Shown: positions 1 through 10,800, counted from the stretch's first letter. The stretch: DNA of 64,000 bases from Staphylococcus condimenti (GCF_001618885.1 NZ_CP015114.1:620001-684000), one strand, 5' to 3'. A program made the numbers and translations. Notes: generated from the sequence alone by a model not told the origin.

Positions 1-1543
1 GTTTAACAGATTCTGGAGTGAATTCAGCTTGTTCTATATTTTGTGCTGTATCAACCGCTTTATTCAACTCATCAAGTGCTGCTTGTTTATCCTTGGCAGC
101 AGCATCTAGTGCATCTTGTTTGGCTTTTGCATCAAGTGCATCATTTAAATCTTTAGCTGCTTTTTCTACTTCTGCAGTTGTAGCATTTAAATCGCCCTCT
201 ACATCTTGACCTGCTTTCAATGCATTATCAACCGCTTTATCTTCAGGATCGTTTTTATCTAAGTTATCAAACATAACTGCTTTATCAAGTGCTTCTTCAA
301 GTTCTGTTTTATCAGGTTTACGTTCTAATTGATTGATTCCATCATTGATTTCTTTTACCGCTTCTTTAATTTCTTGAACACTGTATTTCGCACGTTCTAC
401 TGGGTCATTAGATGTTGAAGATACAACTAATGTATTATATTTATCCACTATATCTTTAAGGTTTTGTGCAGTTTTTGGAGTATAGTATTCTGCTTTTTCT
501 AATTTTGAACCTCTCTCTGCAACTGCAATTAATTCTTCCACAACATCTTGTCTTAATTTTTCTTGAATAGCTGTGTTCAATTTATTCTTACTATCATCAG
601 CTGCTTGTTGACCCGCATTCAAATCATTATCTACATTTTTTGCTTCTGCTAATGCATCAATTAAGTTTTGATCTATTTGCTTATTTGGATCTAAGTTTGT
701 AATGCTTTGTCCATCAGTTATTGCTTTTTCTAATTCACTTTTATCAGTTGGTACTGCACGAACTGCAAATTTAGGACTTTCGTCTTCTTTTCTGGGTAAA
801 GTTGCTTGAGGTTTATATAAATCTTTTTCAGCAGTTTCACGATTAAGTAATAATTTAACTACTTCAGTTTTAATTTCTTCACTCGTTAATCCATCTGTAT
901 CAATGACAGCCAACGCTTGATCAATTTCTGAACTTTTAAGTTGATCACTTAATTCTGTTTTAACTTTTTCTACCTTTTGTTCAGTAGATAAAATTTCTGC
1001 AGAATTATCTATACCTTCATAAAGCTTCGAGTTACTTTCTGTTCCTAATACATGTGGATTATTGGTTTCAGATTCAACTGTATCTGCTGTAGGTTGTTGG
1101 TTTGTATCGATTCCATTTTGTTGCTCACTATTTGGTTTTACATTTGATTCTTTTTGTTTTTCAGTTGATACAAATGCATTTTTATTTTCTTGTTTAGTAG
1201 AAGTGGTAGGTGTTGACGTTTCTGTAATTTCTTTGTTTAATTCCAAACCATTTTCTGATTTAACATCATTTATGTTATTTTCAAGTGTGCTATTTTCATT
1301 TTCCTTTGTTAATTGAGGCGGCGTTTCTTGTGTAGTTTCATTTTCGGGTTGTGGCAAAGTTTGTGCTTTTGTTGAATCATTTGCAACTTCAGCTACTGCT
1401 TTCTCACTTGTTTCTTCTGCTGCTTGAGCATCATTCTGACCTAAGAACAAAAGTGTTCCTAATAAAATTGAAGCTGTTCCGACAGTAAATTTTCTTATAG
1501 AATACTTGTTCTTTAAATTAGGTAAAAAATCCAGCTTTTTCAT
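1..1543 (-). CDS. YSIRK-type, FIVAR-repeat cell-wall surface protein (5' part only)
   Basis: The gene runs off the left edge; 514 codons are visible. The start ATG (1541-1543) follows a GGGGGA ribosome binding site. The N terminus is a YSIRK-G/S signal peptide: [16 protein letters not shown] at about residues 14-29, with likely cleavage after the AQA ending at residue 41. This signal type directs secretion at the division septum in staphylococci. Residues 42 to about 250 are a low-complexity Thr/Asn/Glu/Ser-rich region. From about residue 260, Lys/Ala/Asp/Leu-rich helical repeats of FIVAR type follow (about 262-325, 342-405, 406-470, and another beginning near 486). Such repeats occur in Ebh-, FmtB- and SasC-like adhesins. 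An LPXTG sorting signal would be expected at the C terminus, but it lies outside the window. Function (adhesion or biofilm) is inferred from the family. Ligand unknown. Confidence 0.9.
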   Translation of the reverse strand, partial: MKKLDFLPNLKNKYSIRKFTVGTASILLGTLLFLGQNDAQAAEETSEKAVAEVANDSTKAQTLPQPENETTQETPPQLTKENENSTLENNINDVKSENGLELNKEITETSTPTTSTKQENKNAFVSTEKQKESNVKPNSEQQNGIDTNQQPTADTVESETNNPHVLGTESNSKLYEGIDNSAEILSTEQKVEKVKTELSDQLKSSEIDQALAVIDTDGLTSEEIKTEVVKLLLNRETAEKDLYKPQATLPRKEDESPKFAVRAVPTDKSELEKAITDGQSITNLDPNKQIDQNLIDALAEAKNVDNDLNAGQQAADDSKNKLNTAIQEKLRQDVVEELIAVAERGSKLEKAEYYTPKTAQNLKDIVDKYNTLVVSSTSNDPVERAKYSVQEIKEAVKEINDGINQLERKPDKTELEEALDKAVMFDNLDKNDPEDKAVDNALKAGQDVEGDLNATTAEVEKAAKDLNDALDAKAKQDALDAAAKDKQAALDELNKAVDTAQNIEQAEFTPESVK

Positions 1544-1559
1544 TCGATGTCCCCCAAGA

Positions 1560-1599
1560 TAGGTAATTTTGATATCTATTAATATTATAATATTACCTA
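1560..1599 (-). promoter_or_regulatory. Putative promoter/operator of the surface-protein gene
   Basis: On the minus strand a TATAAT box (1584-1589) lies about 40 bases upstream of the start codon; the -35 region is weak. An 8-bp inverted repeat, TAGGTAAT (1560-1567) and ATTACCTA (1592-1599), brackets the -10 box. A further TTACCTA occurs near 1665. The arrangement suggests an operator, but no regulator is known to me for it. Confidence 0.4.
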
Positions 1600-1931
1600 G
1601 CGAAATTGTATATGATACATCTCTTATATACATTTAATCATTTTATATAAATTACTGAAAATTGTTACCTATTTTTATATGTAATATGCACCTGAAATAT
1701 GTTTGAGATACAAAATTGTAGCTTTTAAAACTATTCATATTTGCAACTCATGCTTTTGGGATCCATGAATGGGTATCAGTACCATTAAGGAATGTGAAGT
1801 TAAGTTTTCACTACTAGAACACTACTTATAGAAAAATTGAGCTATTGTTACTATAGATTAATCTTTTAGATCGCTGCTTTGTTTTTGATACTCGTATCTG
1901 CTTTATCTTTCATGCCTAGCTATTTTCGAAA
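1600..1931. other. Intergenic, no gene recognised
   Basis: This AT-rich spacer lies between the surface-protein gene and the rplS terminator. I see no ORF with a ribosome binding site, no RNA gene and no strong hairpin. It presumably holds upstream regulatory sequence of the surface-protein gene. Confidence 0.5.
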
Positions 1932-1963
1932 TAAAAAAAGACTGCCCCATCATTGGGACAGCC
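1932..1963 (-). terminator. rplS operon terminator
   Basis: On the minus strand, GGCTGTCCCA (1954-1963) pairs with TGGGGCAGTC (1940-1949) around a 4-base loop. A run of seven T follows. It lies 30 bases after the rplS stop codon and ends the rpsP-rimM-trmD-rplS transcript. Confidence 0.92.
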
Positions 1964-1993
1964 TGCTCTTCTCGCATGTCTATTTGTCTAAAA

Positions 1994-2344
1994 TTAACGA
2001 ATTTCTTTAATTCTAGCAGCTTTACCACGTAAGTTACGTAAGTAGTAAAGTTTAGCACGTCTAACTTTACCGCGACGTTTAACTTCGATTTTTTCAATTT
2101 TAGGAGTGTGTAATGGGAATGTACGTTCCACACCAACACCTGAAGAAATCTTACGTACAGTGAAAGTTTCTGAAATTCCGCCACCGTGGCGTTTAATTAC
2201 AACACCTTCAAATACTTGGATACGTTCACGAGTACCTTCAACGATACGTACGTGTACACGTACAGTGTCACCTGGACGGAATGTAGGTAAGTCTGTGCGT
2301 AATTGTGATTTAGTTATTGCTTCGATTAATTTGTGATTACTCAT
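1994..2344 (-). CDS. rplS: 50S ribosomal protein L19
   Basis: This 116-residue protein has the usual L19 length and the typical [21 protein letters not shown] core and basic [15 protein letters not shown] tail. L19 sits at the interface of the 30S and 50S subunits. It is the last gene of the rpsP-rimM-trmD-rplS cluster, about 100 bases after trmD. The gap carries an L19-leader-like hairpin, so its level is probably adjusted by autoregulation. The ATG follows a GAGGAGAG ribosome binding site. ORFs in other frames here are shadows. Confidence 0.98.
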   Translation of the reverse strand: MSNHKLIEAITKSQLRTDLPTFRPGDTVRVHVRIVEGTRERIQVFEGVVIKRHGGGISETFTVRKISSGVGVERTFPLHTPKIEKIEVKRRGKVRRAKLYYLRNLRGKAARIKEIR

Positions 2345-2382
2345 TATTTATTCTCTCCTCTAACCTATGTTCTTGCCTTGAC

Positions 2383-2457
2383 AACAAAATAGCAGCGGAT
2401 CATAGTGATTTTCGTGCTTAGCACACTTCAACTATATTAGCATACTGCTATTTTGTT
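2383..2457 (-). promoter_or_regulatory. L19 leader-like structured RNA upstream of rplS
   Basis: In the trmD-rplS gap the RNA can form a perfect 13-bp outer stem: AACAAAATAGCAG (from 2457 down) with CTGCTATTTTGTT (ending at 2383). Inside are an ATAGT/ACTAT pairing and a GTGCT-A-AGCAC hairpin. The 5' arm includes the trmD stop codon (2448-2450). Position and nested layout match the L19 leader family known upstream of rplS in Bacilli, thought to bind L19 for feedback control. Family assignment is inferred from position and shape, not from a covariance search. Confidence 0.7.
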
Positions 2458-3185
2458 TTCAATTGCTTTTTGTAGTTTTCTAGTATTTTTTCATCTTCTG
2501 AAGTTAACGGATATTTCGCTAACAAGTCCGGTCTTTTTACAAAAGTGCGGATCAATTTCTGCTCATGTCGCCATGCATCAATCTTTGCATGATTTCCTGA
2601 TAATAGTACATCAGGAACATTCATACCTTCAAATTCTCGTGGTCTCGTATATTGCGGAAACTCTAATAAGCCATCAGAAAAAGAATCATCTTGGTGAGAT
2701 TGTTCATTACCGAGTACACCTGGAATCAAACGAACAATCGCATCTGTCATTGTCATCGCTGGTAATTCTCCGCCTGTTAAAACATAATCACCAATCGATA
2801 TTTCATCTGTTACCAAATGTTCTCTAATACGTTCATCATAACCTTCATAATGACCGCAAATAAATACAATATGCTCTGCAGTACTTAAATCCTGTGCAAT
2901 CTCTTGTGAAAACGGCTTCCCTTGAGGACACATCAAAATAACGCGTGTGTCTTCGCTTGTTTCAAGATCTTTCATCGCATTAAAGACTGGTTCTGGTTTT
3001 AAAACCATTCCTTGACCTCCGCCAAAAGGATAATCATCTACTTGATTATGCTTGTTAATTGAATAATCCCGGAAGTTAACTGTGTTGACTTGAATAATTT
3101 CTTTATCTTGAGCCCGCTTTAAAATAGAATGATTCAAAACACCATCAAACATTTCTGGAAATAGTGTTAAATAATCAATTTTCAT
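2448..3185 (-). CDS. trmD: tRNA (guanine-37-N1)-methyltransferase TrmD
   Basis: The 245-residue protein methylates N1 of G37 beside the anticodon of some tRNAs, using S-adenosylmethionine, and so prevents +1 frameshifting. It is of the SPOUT class. The trefoil-knot cofactor site is visible in [12 protein letters not shown] (about residues 109-120) and [14 protein letters not shown] (about 131-144). It starts with [13 protein letters not shown], the usual TrmD N terminus. The ATG lies one base after the rimM stop codon, indicating translational coupling. Its stop codon is embedded in the L19-leader-like stem. Confidence 0.98.
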   Translation of the reverse strand: MKIDYLTLFPEMFDGVLNHSILKRAQDKEIIQVNTVNFRDYSINKHNQVDDYPFGGGQGMVLKPEPVFNAMKDLETSEDTRVILMCPQGKPFSQEIAQDLSTAEHIVFICGHYEGYDERIREHLVTDEISIGDYVLTGGELPAMTMTDAIVRLIPGVLGNEQSHQDDSFSDGLLEFPQYTRPREFEGMNVPDVLLSGNHAKIDAWRHEQKLIRTFVKRPDLLAKYPLTSEDEKILENYKKQLKTK

Positions 3186-3186
3186 T

Positions 3187-3687
3187 TTAATCTAACATTC
3201 CTTCCAATGGTGTAATTTGAATGCGTCGTCCTTCAACATCAACCTCTTTAACAACATCTGCAATATATGGAATCATATATTCTTTGTCTCCTTGAACAAC
3301 CCATACATCATTCGCACCAGTTTCAAATATTTCCTTTACACGGCCGATAGGTGTATCACCTTCGAAGACAGTACAGCCGATAATATCTGAATAATAAAAT
3401 TCGTGTTCATCTAACTCGATGTCCGCATGATCACGTTCTTGTGTCAACACATCACCTTTAAAGTGTTCGATATCATTGATATTATGGATACCTTCAAATG
3501 TCAGCATATGAAATCCTTTGTGCATACGATAAGAAGCAACTGTTAATTCAGTTTCTTTACCATCATGCTTAACTGTTAAGTTCTCACCAGGTTGAAAACG
3601 TACATCTGTAAAATCAGAATTAGATTTTACACGCACTTCACCTTTAATACCATGCGTATTCACAATTTTACCGACTTCAACTTTCAT
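3187..3687 (-). CDS. rimM: Ribosome maturation factor RimM
   Basis: The 166-residue protein assists late assembly of the 30S head around S19 and 16S rRNA processing. The N-terminal RimM domain begins [16 protein letters not shown]. The C-terminal PRC-barrel domain covers about residues 90-166, including [15 protein letters not shown]. It lies between rpsP and trmD as in most Bacilli. A strong hairpin in the 107-base gap upstream may reduce its expression relative to rpsP. Confidence 0.97.
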   Translation of the reverse strand: MKVEVGKIVNTHGIKGEVRVKSNSDFTDVRFQPGENLTVKHDGKETELTVASYRMHKGFHMLTFEGIHNINDIEHFKGDVLTQERDHADIELDEHEFYYSDIIGCTVFEGDTPIGRVKEIFETGANDVWVVQGDKEYMIPYIADVVKEVDVEGRRIQITPLEGMLD

Positions 3688-3744
3688 ATTTTTCTGCCTC
3701 CATTACGGTCTCTGATTGAATAAAAACTTTAATGCCTAATAACA

Positions 3745-3775
3745 AACCCTGAAACAACTATATTGTCTCAGGGTT
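3745..3775 (-). terminator. Hairpin between rpsP and rimM (attenuator or processing site)
   Basis: A 13-bp stem with one mismatch (AACCCTGAGACAA with TTGTTTCAGGGTT, minus strand) closes a 5-base loop. The following sequence TGTTATTA is only a weak U-tract. It looks like a leaky terminator, or an mRNA-stabilising hairpin, allowing more rpsP than rimM-trmD mRNA. Confidence 0.6.
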
Positions 3776-3794
3776 ATATATCTTAAGCAAATTA

Positions 3795-4073
3795 TTACTT
3801 AGAATGACGTTGTTCTTCGAAAGTTTTCAAAATACCTTCTCTTGATAAGATATTGTGAACTGTATCAGTTGGTTTCGCACCGTCTTTCAACCATTTAAGT
3901 GCTAATTCTTCGTCGATTGTTACTTTGTTTTCACCAGAGTTATCTACTGGATTGTAAGTACCGATTTGTTCGATAATACGACCATCACGTGGTGAACGTG
4001 CGTCTGCTACTACGATACGGTAGAATGGATTTCTTTTTGAACCTAAACGTGTTAAACGAATTTTAACTGCCAT
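3795..4073 (-). CDS. rpsP: 30S ribosomal protein S16
   Basis: The 92-residue protein has the S16 signature [20 protein letters not shown] and a C-terminal acidic/basic extension. S16 binds 16S rRNA early in 30S assembly. It is the first gene of rpsP-rimM-trmD-rplS, with a ribosome binding site of GGAGAG type and a good sigma-A promoter about 50 bases upstream. Confidence 0.98.
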   Translation of the reverse strand: MAVKIRLTRLGSKRNPFYRIVVADARSPRDGRIIEQIGTYNPVDNSGENKVTIDEELALKWLKDGAKPTDTVHNILSREGILKTFEEQRHSK

Positions 4074-4120
4074 GTTTAATTCTCTCCTTTAAATCTTTGT
4101 TTTCTTTTCTACAAGGAATA

Positions 4121-4149
4121 ATAATAACAGTTAGCCGGAAGTTTGTAAA
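4121..4149 (-). promoter_or_regulatory. Sigma-A promoter of the rpsP operon
   Basis: On the minus strand TTTACA (4144-4149) and TATTAT (4121-4126) are separated by exactly 17 bases. This is a near-consensus housekeeping promoter placed just upstream of the rpsP ribosome binding site. Confidence 0.75.
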
Positions 4150-4325
4150 GAGTTTTTTCTTTACCATTTAAAATTCATTCAATTCTGAAGTATTTCCTCT
4201 GATTTTACTCTATTTATATTTTCATTAGTGTATTTATTTAAATTGAAATTAACGTCAAAACTTATCAACATCTTAATTTTCCAGCGATTTTACACTGCAA
4301 TTCTATATATATTCTAAACGTAAAA

Positions 4326-4633
4326 TCAATTTATATCTTTTGGCAGTGATTTTATATAGTGGATTTCACTCACATACTTACCTTTGTGTATGATATCTAC
4401 ATATTCTCGTTCTGGATCAAAACCATTGAATGTTAATTTATAGGATAGCTTCTCACCAGATTTATCGTAAGCTGTTACATTTTCATAATATTGAGTCCCT
4501 TTTTCCACCTTTGCATACGCATGTTCCGTTTCTAAAAAAGGATTAAATCTATCAACAAATTCATTCCTAACAAAAATAAAGATGATTGCTACACATACGA
4601 CTGTCATTATAACGGCAATTAATGTTTTTTCAT
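4326..4633 (-). pseudogene. YxeA-family small secreted/membrane protein, frameshifted at its start
   Basis: The minus-strand reading frame encodes one N-terminal hydrophobic segment (TLIAVIMTVVCVAIIFIFV) followed by a YxeA/DUF1093-like domain (KGTQYYENVTAYDKSG, LSYKLTFNGFDPERE, YVSEIHYIKS). A proper AAGGAG ribosome binding site, 9 bases from ATG (4631-4633), gives only Met-Lys-Lys-His-stop. One extra A in the six-A run (4625-4630) would give Met-Lys-Lys-Thr-Leu-Ile-Ala and join the frame. So the gene has a one-base deletion after the second lysine codon, or the sequence has an error. The open frame continues upstream to an ATG near 4703, but that start would read through the ribosome binding site. 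Function of the family is not established. Confidence 0.7.
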
Positions 4634-4892
4634 TTTGTTTAGCTCCTTCATGATGATTAATTCTAGTTGTTTTACCAATACTTACGCAAAATGGGAATAG
4701 CATGCATATTATTAATAAGTCACAATATGTAAAATGGAATAATACACTGATTTAAAATAAATTCTTAAGAATTTTCCTGCTCAATATCATTAGTTTTCTG
4801 GTACAAATTAAGCAAGTTTTTATTTGACTTTCTTTTATTATGTCATAAACCCCTTTAAAAATACAGAATTTTCTGATATTTATACTGACAAT
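4634..4892. other. Intergenic spacer with a perfect 16-bp AT palindrome
   Basis: No gene is visible. A perfect palindrome AAATTCTTAAGAATTT lies at 4759-4774, about 125 bases upstream of the yxeA-like start. It could be an operator but is AT-rich enough to arise by chance. Confidence 0.35.
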
Positions 4893-4921
4893 TAAAAAAG
4901 CCAGAGCTTCATACTCTGACT
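4893..4921 (-). terminator. ffh operon terminator
   Basis: On the minus strand AGTCAGAG and CTCTGGCT pair around a 7-base loop, followed by six T. It lies directly after the ffh stop codon and ends the rnc-smc-ftsY-ylxM-ffh transcript. Confidence 0.9.
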
Positions 4922-4929
4922 TTCCAATA

Positions 4930-6297
4930 TTAAAACGGTAAATTCATACCTTTTAACATATTTTCCATCTGACTGCGTTTGCCTTTTTTGCCTTTACCGC
5001 CGCCAGAGAATTGTTTCATCATTTTCTTCATATCATTAAATTGTTTCATTAAACGATTCACTTCTTGTAATGAACGTCCAGAACCTTTAGCAATACGCTT
5101 TTTACGAGATACATTTAGAATATCTGGATTATTACGTTCAGCTAAAGTCATTGATTGGATAATTGCTTTGATATGATCGATTTGTTTATCGCTCATATTC
5201 AGCTTATCCATTCCTTTCATTTTGTTCATACCAGGAATCATCTTCATAATTTCATCCAATGGTCCTAAGTTTTTCACTTGGTCCAATTGTTCTAAGAAAT
5301 CATCTAATGTAAGTGAAGATGTACGCATTTTTTTCTCTAAATCTTTAGCTTTAGATTCATCGACATCTTGTTGTGCTTTTTCAATTAAGCTGAGTACATC
5401 ACCCATGCCTAAGATACGAGAAGCCATACGTTCTGGATGGAACACTTCTAATCCATCCATTTTTTCACTCATACCTACAAATTTGATAGGTTTTTCAGTT
5501 ACAGAGCGGATAGATAATGCAGCACCACCACGTGTATCACCATCAAGTTTAGTTAGTGTTACACCTGTTACATCTAATTGATCATCAAATGATTGTGCTA
5601 CATTTACTGCATCTTGACCTGTCATAGCATCGACAACCAACATGATTTCGTTAGGTTTTGAAATTTCTTTAACCTCAGTTAATTCACTCATCAATGCTTC
5701 GTCAATATGCAGACGACCAGCGGTATCAATGATAACGAAGTCTAAATGTTCTTCTTTTGCATATTTCAATGCATTTTCTACAATTTGTTGCGGCTTAACT
5801 TGGTCACCTTCACTATAAACAGGAAGATTCAATTGTTTACCCACTGTTTCCAATTGGTCGATTGCGGCTGGACGATAGATATCAGCTGCAACAAGCAATG
5901 GTTTTTTATTATATTTTTTTCTCATTAAAAGTGCGAGTTTACCTGCAGTCGTTGTTTTACCTGCACCTTGCAAACCAACCATCATGACAACTGTAGGTGG
6001 TTTATTTGCCATATTAATAGTGGAATTTTCGCCACCCATTAATTGTGTTAATTCATCTTGGACAATTTTGATAACCTGTTGGCCAGGTGTCAAAGATTGC
6101 ATTACATCTGAACCTAAAGCACGTTCAGAAACCGTTTTGATAAATGATTTTACGACCTTAAAGTTAACGTCGGCTTCTAACAATGCAAGACGCACTTCAC
6201 GCATCATTGCTTTAATATCCGCTTCAGTCACTTTACCTTTACCTCGGATTTTTTGCATGGTCGCTTGTAAACGATCGGACAATCCTTCAAATGCCAT
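4930..6297 (-). CDS. ffh: Signal recognition particle GTPase Ffh (SRP54)
   Basis: This 455-residue protein binds signal sequences of nascent proteins and, with scRNA and FtsY, delivers ribosomes to the Sec translocon. The N domain covers about residues 1-85. The G domain has the P-loop GLQGAGKTTTAGKLAL (about 108-123), DTAGRLHID and TKLDGDTRGGAA. The methionine-rich M domain (about 300-455) includes MKMIPGMNKMKGM and a Gly/Lys-rich tail. It lies 17 bases after ylxM, in the order ftsY-ylxM-ffh seen in staphylococci. Confidence 0.98.
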   Translation of the reverse strand: MAFEGLSDRLQATMQKIRGKGKVTEADIKAMMREVRLALLEADVNFKVVKSFIKTVSERALGSDVMQSLTPGQQVIKIVQDELTQLMGGENSTINMANKPPTVVMMVGLQGAGKTTTAGKLALLMRKKYNKKPLLVAADIYRPAAIDQLETVGKQLNLPVYSEGDQVKPQQIVENALKYAKEEHLDFVIIDTAGRLHIDEALMSELTEVKEISKPNEIMLVVDAMTGQDAVNVAQSFDDQLDVTGVTLTKLDGDTRGGAALSIRSVTEKPIKFVGMSEKMDGLEVFHPERMASRILGMGDVLSLIEKAQQDVDESKAKDLEKKMRTSSLTLDDFLEQLDQVKNLGPLDEIMKMIPGMNKMKGMDKLNMSDKQIDHIKAIIQSMTLAERNNPDILNVSRKKRIAKGSGRSLQEVNRLMKQFNDMKKMMKQFSGGGKGKKGKRSQMENMLKGMNLPF

Positions 6298-6314
6298 ACC
6301 AAGTGACCTCCTTA

Positions 6315-6647
6315 TTATTCTAATTCTTCTAGTTCTTCAATATATCGTTTCAACGCATCCGGGTCTTCAATAGATGCTTTCATTTGATTATAAATTTCAC
6401 GGCGCTGCTCAAATTTTGAATACAGCTCTAATTTAGTTTCATAATCTTCTACTAAATCACCAGTTCTTCTTATGTTATCATATACTGCTTGTCGACTCAC
6501 ATCAAATGTATCAGCGATTTCACTCAATGAGTAATCTTGCAGATAGAATAGTTCTAAATAGTTACGTTGTTTTTTCGTTAACAATGATTGATAAAAATCA
6601 AACAAATAATTCATGCGTAACGTTTTAACTAAATCATTTTTGCTCAT
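6315..6647 (-). CDS. ylxM: YlxM/p13-like DNA-binding protein, SRP-associated
   Basis: The 110-residue protein is a sigma-70 region-4-like helix-turn-helix: [23 protein letters not shown] at about residues 42-64. It is always found next to ffh in Gram-positives and in streptococci is reported to modulate SRP GTPase activity. I chose the ATG at 6645-6647 ([14 protein letters not shown]), which matches homologs. It overlaps the ftsY 3' end by 14 bases. A longer frame upstream is not supported. Confidence 0.93.
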   Translation of the reverse strand: MSKNDLVKTLRMNYLFDFYQSLLTKKQRNYLELFYLQDYSLSEIADTFDVSRQAVYDNIRRTGDLVEDYETKLELYSKFEQRREIYNQMKASIEDPDALKRYIEELEELE

Positions 6648-7896
6648 GAGATGATGCCTCGCCGTCTTCTGCACGTTCAACTGGTTCACCATGTTCTTCT
6701 TTGTATTCATCGACAGTTTCTTCAATCATGTCAGCAAATAAGCCGTAAACATAGCTTTCTGGGTTGAATGGTTGCAAGTCGTCGAGTTTTTCACCAAGAC
6801 CAACGTATTTCACTGGAATATGCAATTCATTTCTAATCGCTAAGACGATACCACCTTTAGCAGTTCCATCTAATTTAGTTAAGACAATACCAGTCACATT
6901 AGTAACCTCTTTAAAACTGCGCGCTTGAGATAAAGCGTTTTGTCCAGTTGTGGCATCTAAGCAAAGCAATACTTCGTGCGGCGCATCGGGTACTGCTCGT
7001 CCGATAACGCGTTTCATTTTTTCTAACTCATTCATTAAATTTGCTTTGTTTTGCAAACGTCCAGCAGTATCGCAAATTAAAATATCTACATCTTTATTTT
7101 TAGCTGCATTAATCGCATCATACATAACAGCTGCAGGGTCTGAACCTTCGCTTTGGCTGACAACATCAACACCCACACGTTCGCCCCAAACTTTCAATTG
7201 ATTAATAGCGCCTGCACGGAAAGTATCTCCAGCAGCAAGCATTACTTTTTTACCTTCTGCTTTATAACGGTGTGCTAATTTACCGATTGTTGTTGTTTTG
7301 CCGACACCATTTACGCCTACCATTAAAATGACATTTAAACGGCCATCTTCAAGGTTCATCACTTCAGAGTGATCATCATCTTGTTCATAGATTTCAACAA
7401 TTTTTTCAACAATGACTTCTTTCAGATCAGAAGTTTCTTTAATATTGCGGCGTTGTGCTTCTGTGCGTAATTCATCTACTAGTTCCATTACTGTATTGAA
7501 ACCTACGTCCGCTGTAATCAGCATTTCTTCCAAAGCTTCAAAGAAATCTTCATCAACTGTACGATAACGTGCAATCAGGTTATTCAATTGTTCTTGGAAA
7601 TTTTCACGAGATTTTTCTAAACCTTGTTTGAATTTCGCACCTAGTTTTTGAGATTCAATTTCTTCAAATTCTTCAATCGAAATCAAACCGTCATCAAAAT
7701 CAAAATCATCTTTCGGTTCTTCTTTTTTCTCTTCTTTAGGGTGGGCTTCTGGCAATGTAGATTTAGGCTCAGGTTTTGAATCTTCTTTTGAGGATTCGGA
7801 ATCTTGATTTTCATCTTGGTCTAAATCTTTAAGTTCTTTTTCTTCATCGGATGATTTTCCAGAGAATTTGTCCTTTAATCGTTTAAAAAAGCTCAT
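6634..7896 (-). CDS. ftsY: Signal recognition particle receptor FtsY
   Basis: The 420-residue SRP receptor GTPase docks Ffh-ribosome complexes at the membrane. An acidic, Lys/Glu/Asp-rich A region (about residues 10-75) precedes the NG domain. The P-loop is [16 protein letters not shown] (about 195-210); [12 protein letters not shown] and [11 protein letters not shown] are the other G motifs. The start ATG overlaps the smc stop codon by four bases (ATGA), so translation is coupled. A short acidic tail with [11 protein letters not shown] ends it. Confidence 0.98.
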   Translation of the reverse strand: MSFFKRLKDKFSGKSSDEEKELKDLDQDENQDSESSKEDSKPEPKSTLPEAHPKEEKKEEPKDDFDFDDGLISIEEFEEIESQKLGAKFKQGLEKSRENFQEQLNNLIARYRTVDEDFFEALEEMLITADVGFNTVMELVDELRTEAQRRNIKETSDLKEVIVEKIVEIYEQDDDHSEVMNLEDGRLNVILMVGVNGVGKTTTIGKLAHRYKAEGKKVMLAAGDTFRAGAINQLKVWGERVGVDVVSQSEGSDPAAVMYDAINAAKNKDVDILICDTAGRLQNKANLMNELEKMKRVIGRAVPDAPHEVLLCLDATTGQNALSQARSFKEVTNVTGIVLTKLDGTAKGGIVLAIRNELHIPVKYVGLGEKLDDLQPFNPESYVYGLFADMIEETVDEYKEEHGEPVERAEDGEASSHEQK

Positions 7897-10800
7897 TCTT
7901 TTTCCTCCTTCAATACTTCATCTATCGTATTTAAGTTCACACTCACAAGTTTTGAAACACCTGATTCTTGCATGGTAATACCATATAATCGGTCAGCCGC
8001 TTCCATCGTTCCTTTTCTGTGTGTAATCACAATAAATTGTGTCTTCTCAGATAATTGCTTCAAATAATTTGCATAACGAATCACATTAGCTTCATCTAGT
8101 GCTGCTTCTACTTCATCTAGTATAACAAATGGTGCTGAACGTACTTTTAATAATGCAAATAATAATGCAATTGCACTTAATGCACGCTCACCGCCGCTTA
8201 ATAATGAAAGGTGCTGCAGCTTCTTACCTGGCGGCTGTACAATAATATCTACACCAGCTGTCAGATAATCATCATCAGTTAAACGCAATTCTGCTTGTCC
8301 GCCGCCAAAAAGCGATTTGAATACTTCTGTAAAATAGCCTTGTACAGCATGGAAAGTTGTTTTAAAACGATCAATCACCGCTTCATCCATTTCCTTAATG
8401 ATTTGTTCTAAAGTCGCTTTTGCTTCGCGCAAGTCAGTACGTTGTTCATCTAAGAATGTATAACGTTCATTAACTTCTTCAAATTGCTGAATCGCATTCA
8501 AGTTGACAGGACCTAATTCTTCAATCGACATTTTTGTTAATTTCACTTTTTTACGCAAAGCATCAATCGACTCATCTTGTTCATATAATTCGCGTGCTGC
8601 TTCAAATGTTAAGTGATAATCTTCATTTAAATGATCCATAGCATGATCAATCAAGACATCTAATTTAGATTGTTCTGCTTTTATATCTTGATAACTATTT
8701 TCGATAGAAAGAATATCGCGATGTGCTTCTTGGAGCAATGCGTCGTACTCTTCTATCTCTTCGTTAATTTCTTGACGTTGCTTTTTCAATGACCCTAAAC
8801 GTTGACTGAGTGCTTCTTTTTCTTCTTTTTTCACTTCAATATCAGCTTGAATTGTTTCAAATGCTTTTTGGCCCGTCACTTCATCTGAATTGAATAATTT
8901 AATATCTTCTGCTAATTTTTCTCGTTGTATTTGATTTTGTTCAAGCTGTTTATCCAACCTCGCAAGTTGTTCGCGTCCTGTTTTCGTACGCTCTTTTAAC
9001 ACTGCCAAATCAGATTTTTTTTGATGTAATTGCTGTTGTAATTGTGCAGAGCTTTCTTTCCCTTCTTTAGAAAGTTGTGTCAGTGTTTCAATCTGCTTTT
9101 CTAATTCAGCTAATTTATCTGCTAATGCTTGCTTTTGGACTTCTTTATCTTTTAAAGTTTGACGACTTTTTTCACTTTGGTAACCATCATTTTTTTCGAA
9201 TTCAAACTCTTCATGTTCACTCTTAATATGAGATTCGCTTGTCTTTAATCGATCCAATTCTAAAGATAAATCATGTACACTTTGTTTTTCAACATTGTAA
9301 CGCTGACTGATTTCTAAATAATCTTCGCTATATTGATTGGCTGCTTCTTTCACTTGCTGCACATTTTGTTCAAACTGCGCAGTTTGTTGTTGAAAGTGTT
9401 TTAATTGCTTGCGTAACTGTGCAAGTTCATCGCGTTGTGCGAGAATGCTTTTAGTTTGCCGCTGACCTCCGCCAGTCATTGAACCACCCGGATTTACGAT
9501 ATCACCTTCTAGAGTCACAATACGTGTACGATAGCGAATCGCGCGTGCCAGTTCATTCGCATGTTTCAAATCATCGACAATAATTGTATTACCTAATAAA
9601 TTAGCTACAACATTACTGTATTGCGATTTTGATTTTACTAGTTCTGCACCGATTCCGATATAACCCTCTGCTTGTTCAGCAGTAGTTTGAATATCATGGT
9701 TCAGATGTCTCGCTTGGATTACATTCAAAGGTAAGAATGTCGCTCTGCCTAAATGGTTTTGTTTTAAATATTGAATGGCTTGTCTTCCATCTTTTTCACT
9801 TTCCACAATAACATGTTGCAATGAAGCACCTAACGCTGTCTCTATTGCAGTCGTCAAATCAGACGGCACATCAATGACTTCAGCAACCGCTCCATGAATG
9901 CCATGCAATTCTTTATCTTTGGCTTTCAAGACATGTTTGACACCATTAAAGAAGTAAGTATAATCTTCTTCTCGGCTCGATAAACTTTCAATTTTCGCTT
10001 TTAACTGATCATTATAACGATAAGCTTGATAAAGTTTTTCTTCATCTTCACTTTGCTTATTTTTAGCTTCCGTCAGTTTTGCTTCACATGTTTGGAGTTC
10101 TGCTTCTATACTTTTCAAGTTTTGCTGACGCGCTTGTTGCTTCTTTTCAATTTCTGTAATTTTTGATTGAATCGTTTTTAATTGATTAAACGCTTCTAAC
10201 AAACGACTATCTAACCTAGATTGTTTGGCTTCATTTTCCTCTATCGTTCTTTCTAAGAATCGAATATCATTATTAACCTCAGATTGTTCAGACATAATGT
10301 CATAGTATTGGTTTTTAATTTCTTCCAATTCTTCATCATGATCAGCATCACTGATATATAACTTATCTTCTAACGCTTTAATTTCACTTGTTAATGCTTT
10401 TTGTTTATGCATTAAGTCATTTTGTGCAGTTTCCATTTTTTGACGTTCTGCTTCAATTTCTTCAACTTGCGCTTCCAAAGCAGATTGTTCTTCTTCATAA
10501 CGCGCATTCGTTTGAGATTGATTTTTCTTACGCTCTTCTAAAACGTTTAATTGACCTGCTAATTTTTCAGCTGCTTCTGTTGTCTGTACTAATTCATAAT
10601 TCAATCGCTCGATGTCATCATTTTTTTGGTTCAGTTCGGCTTTATATTTGCTCAATGTTTTGGAATAAGAAGTCTTATCTGCTTCTTTTTGAGCTTGTTT
10701 GCTTTTTAATACATTCAGCTGCTCATCCGCATTTCGTATTGCTTCTTGATAATCATTGATATCATGCACTGTAACCAGTACGTCACTCTTTTTCATTTCT

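Noticed and set aside
2106..2336. Plus-strand and -1 frame ORFs over rplS
   Set aside because: Antisense or frame shadows of a well-defined ribosomal protein gene.
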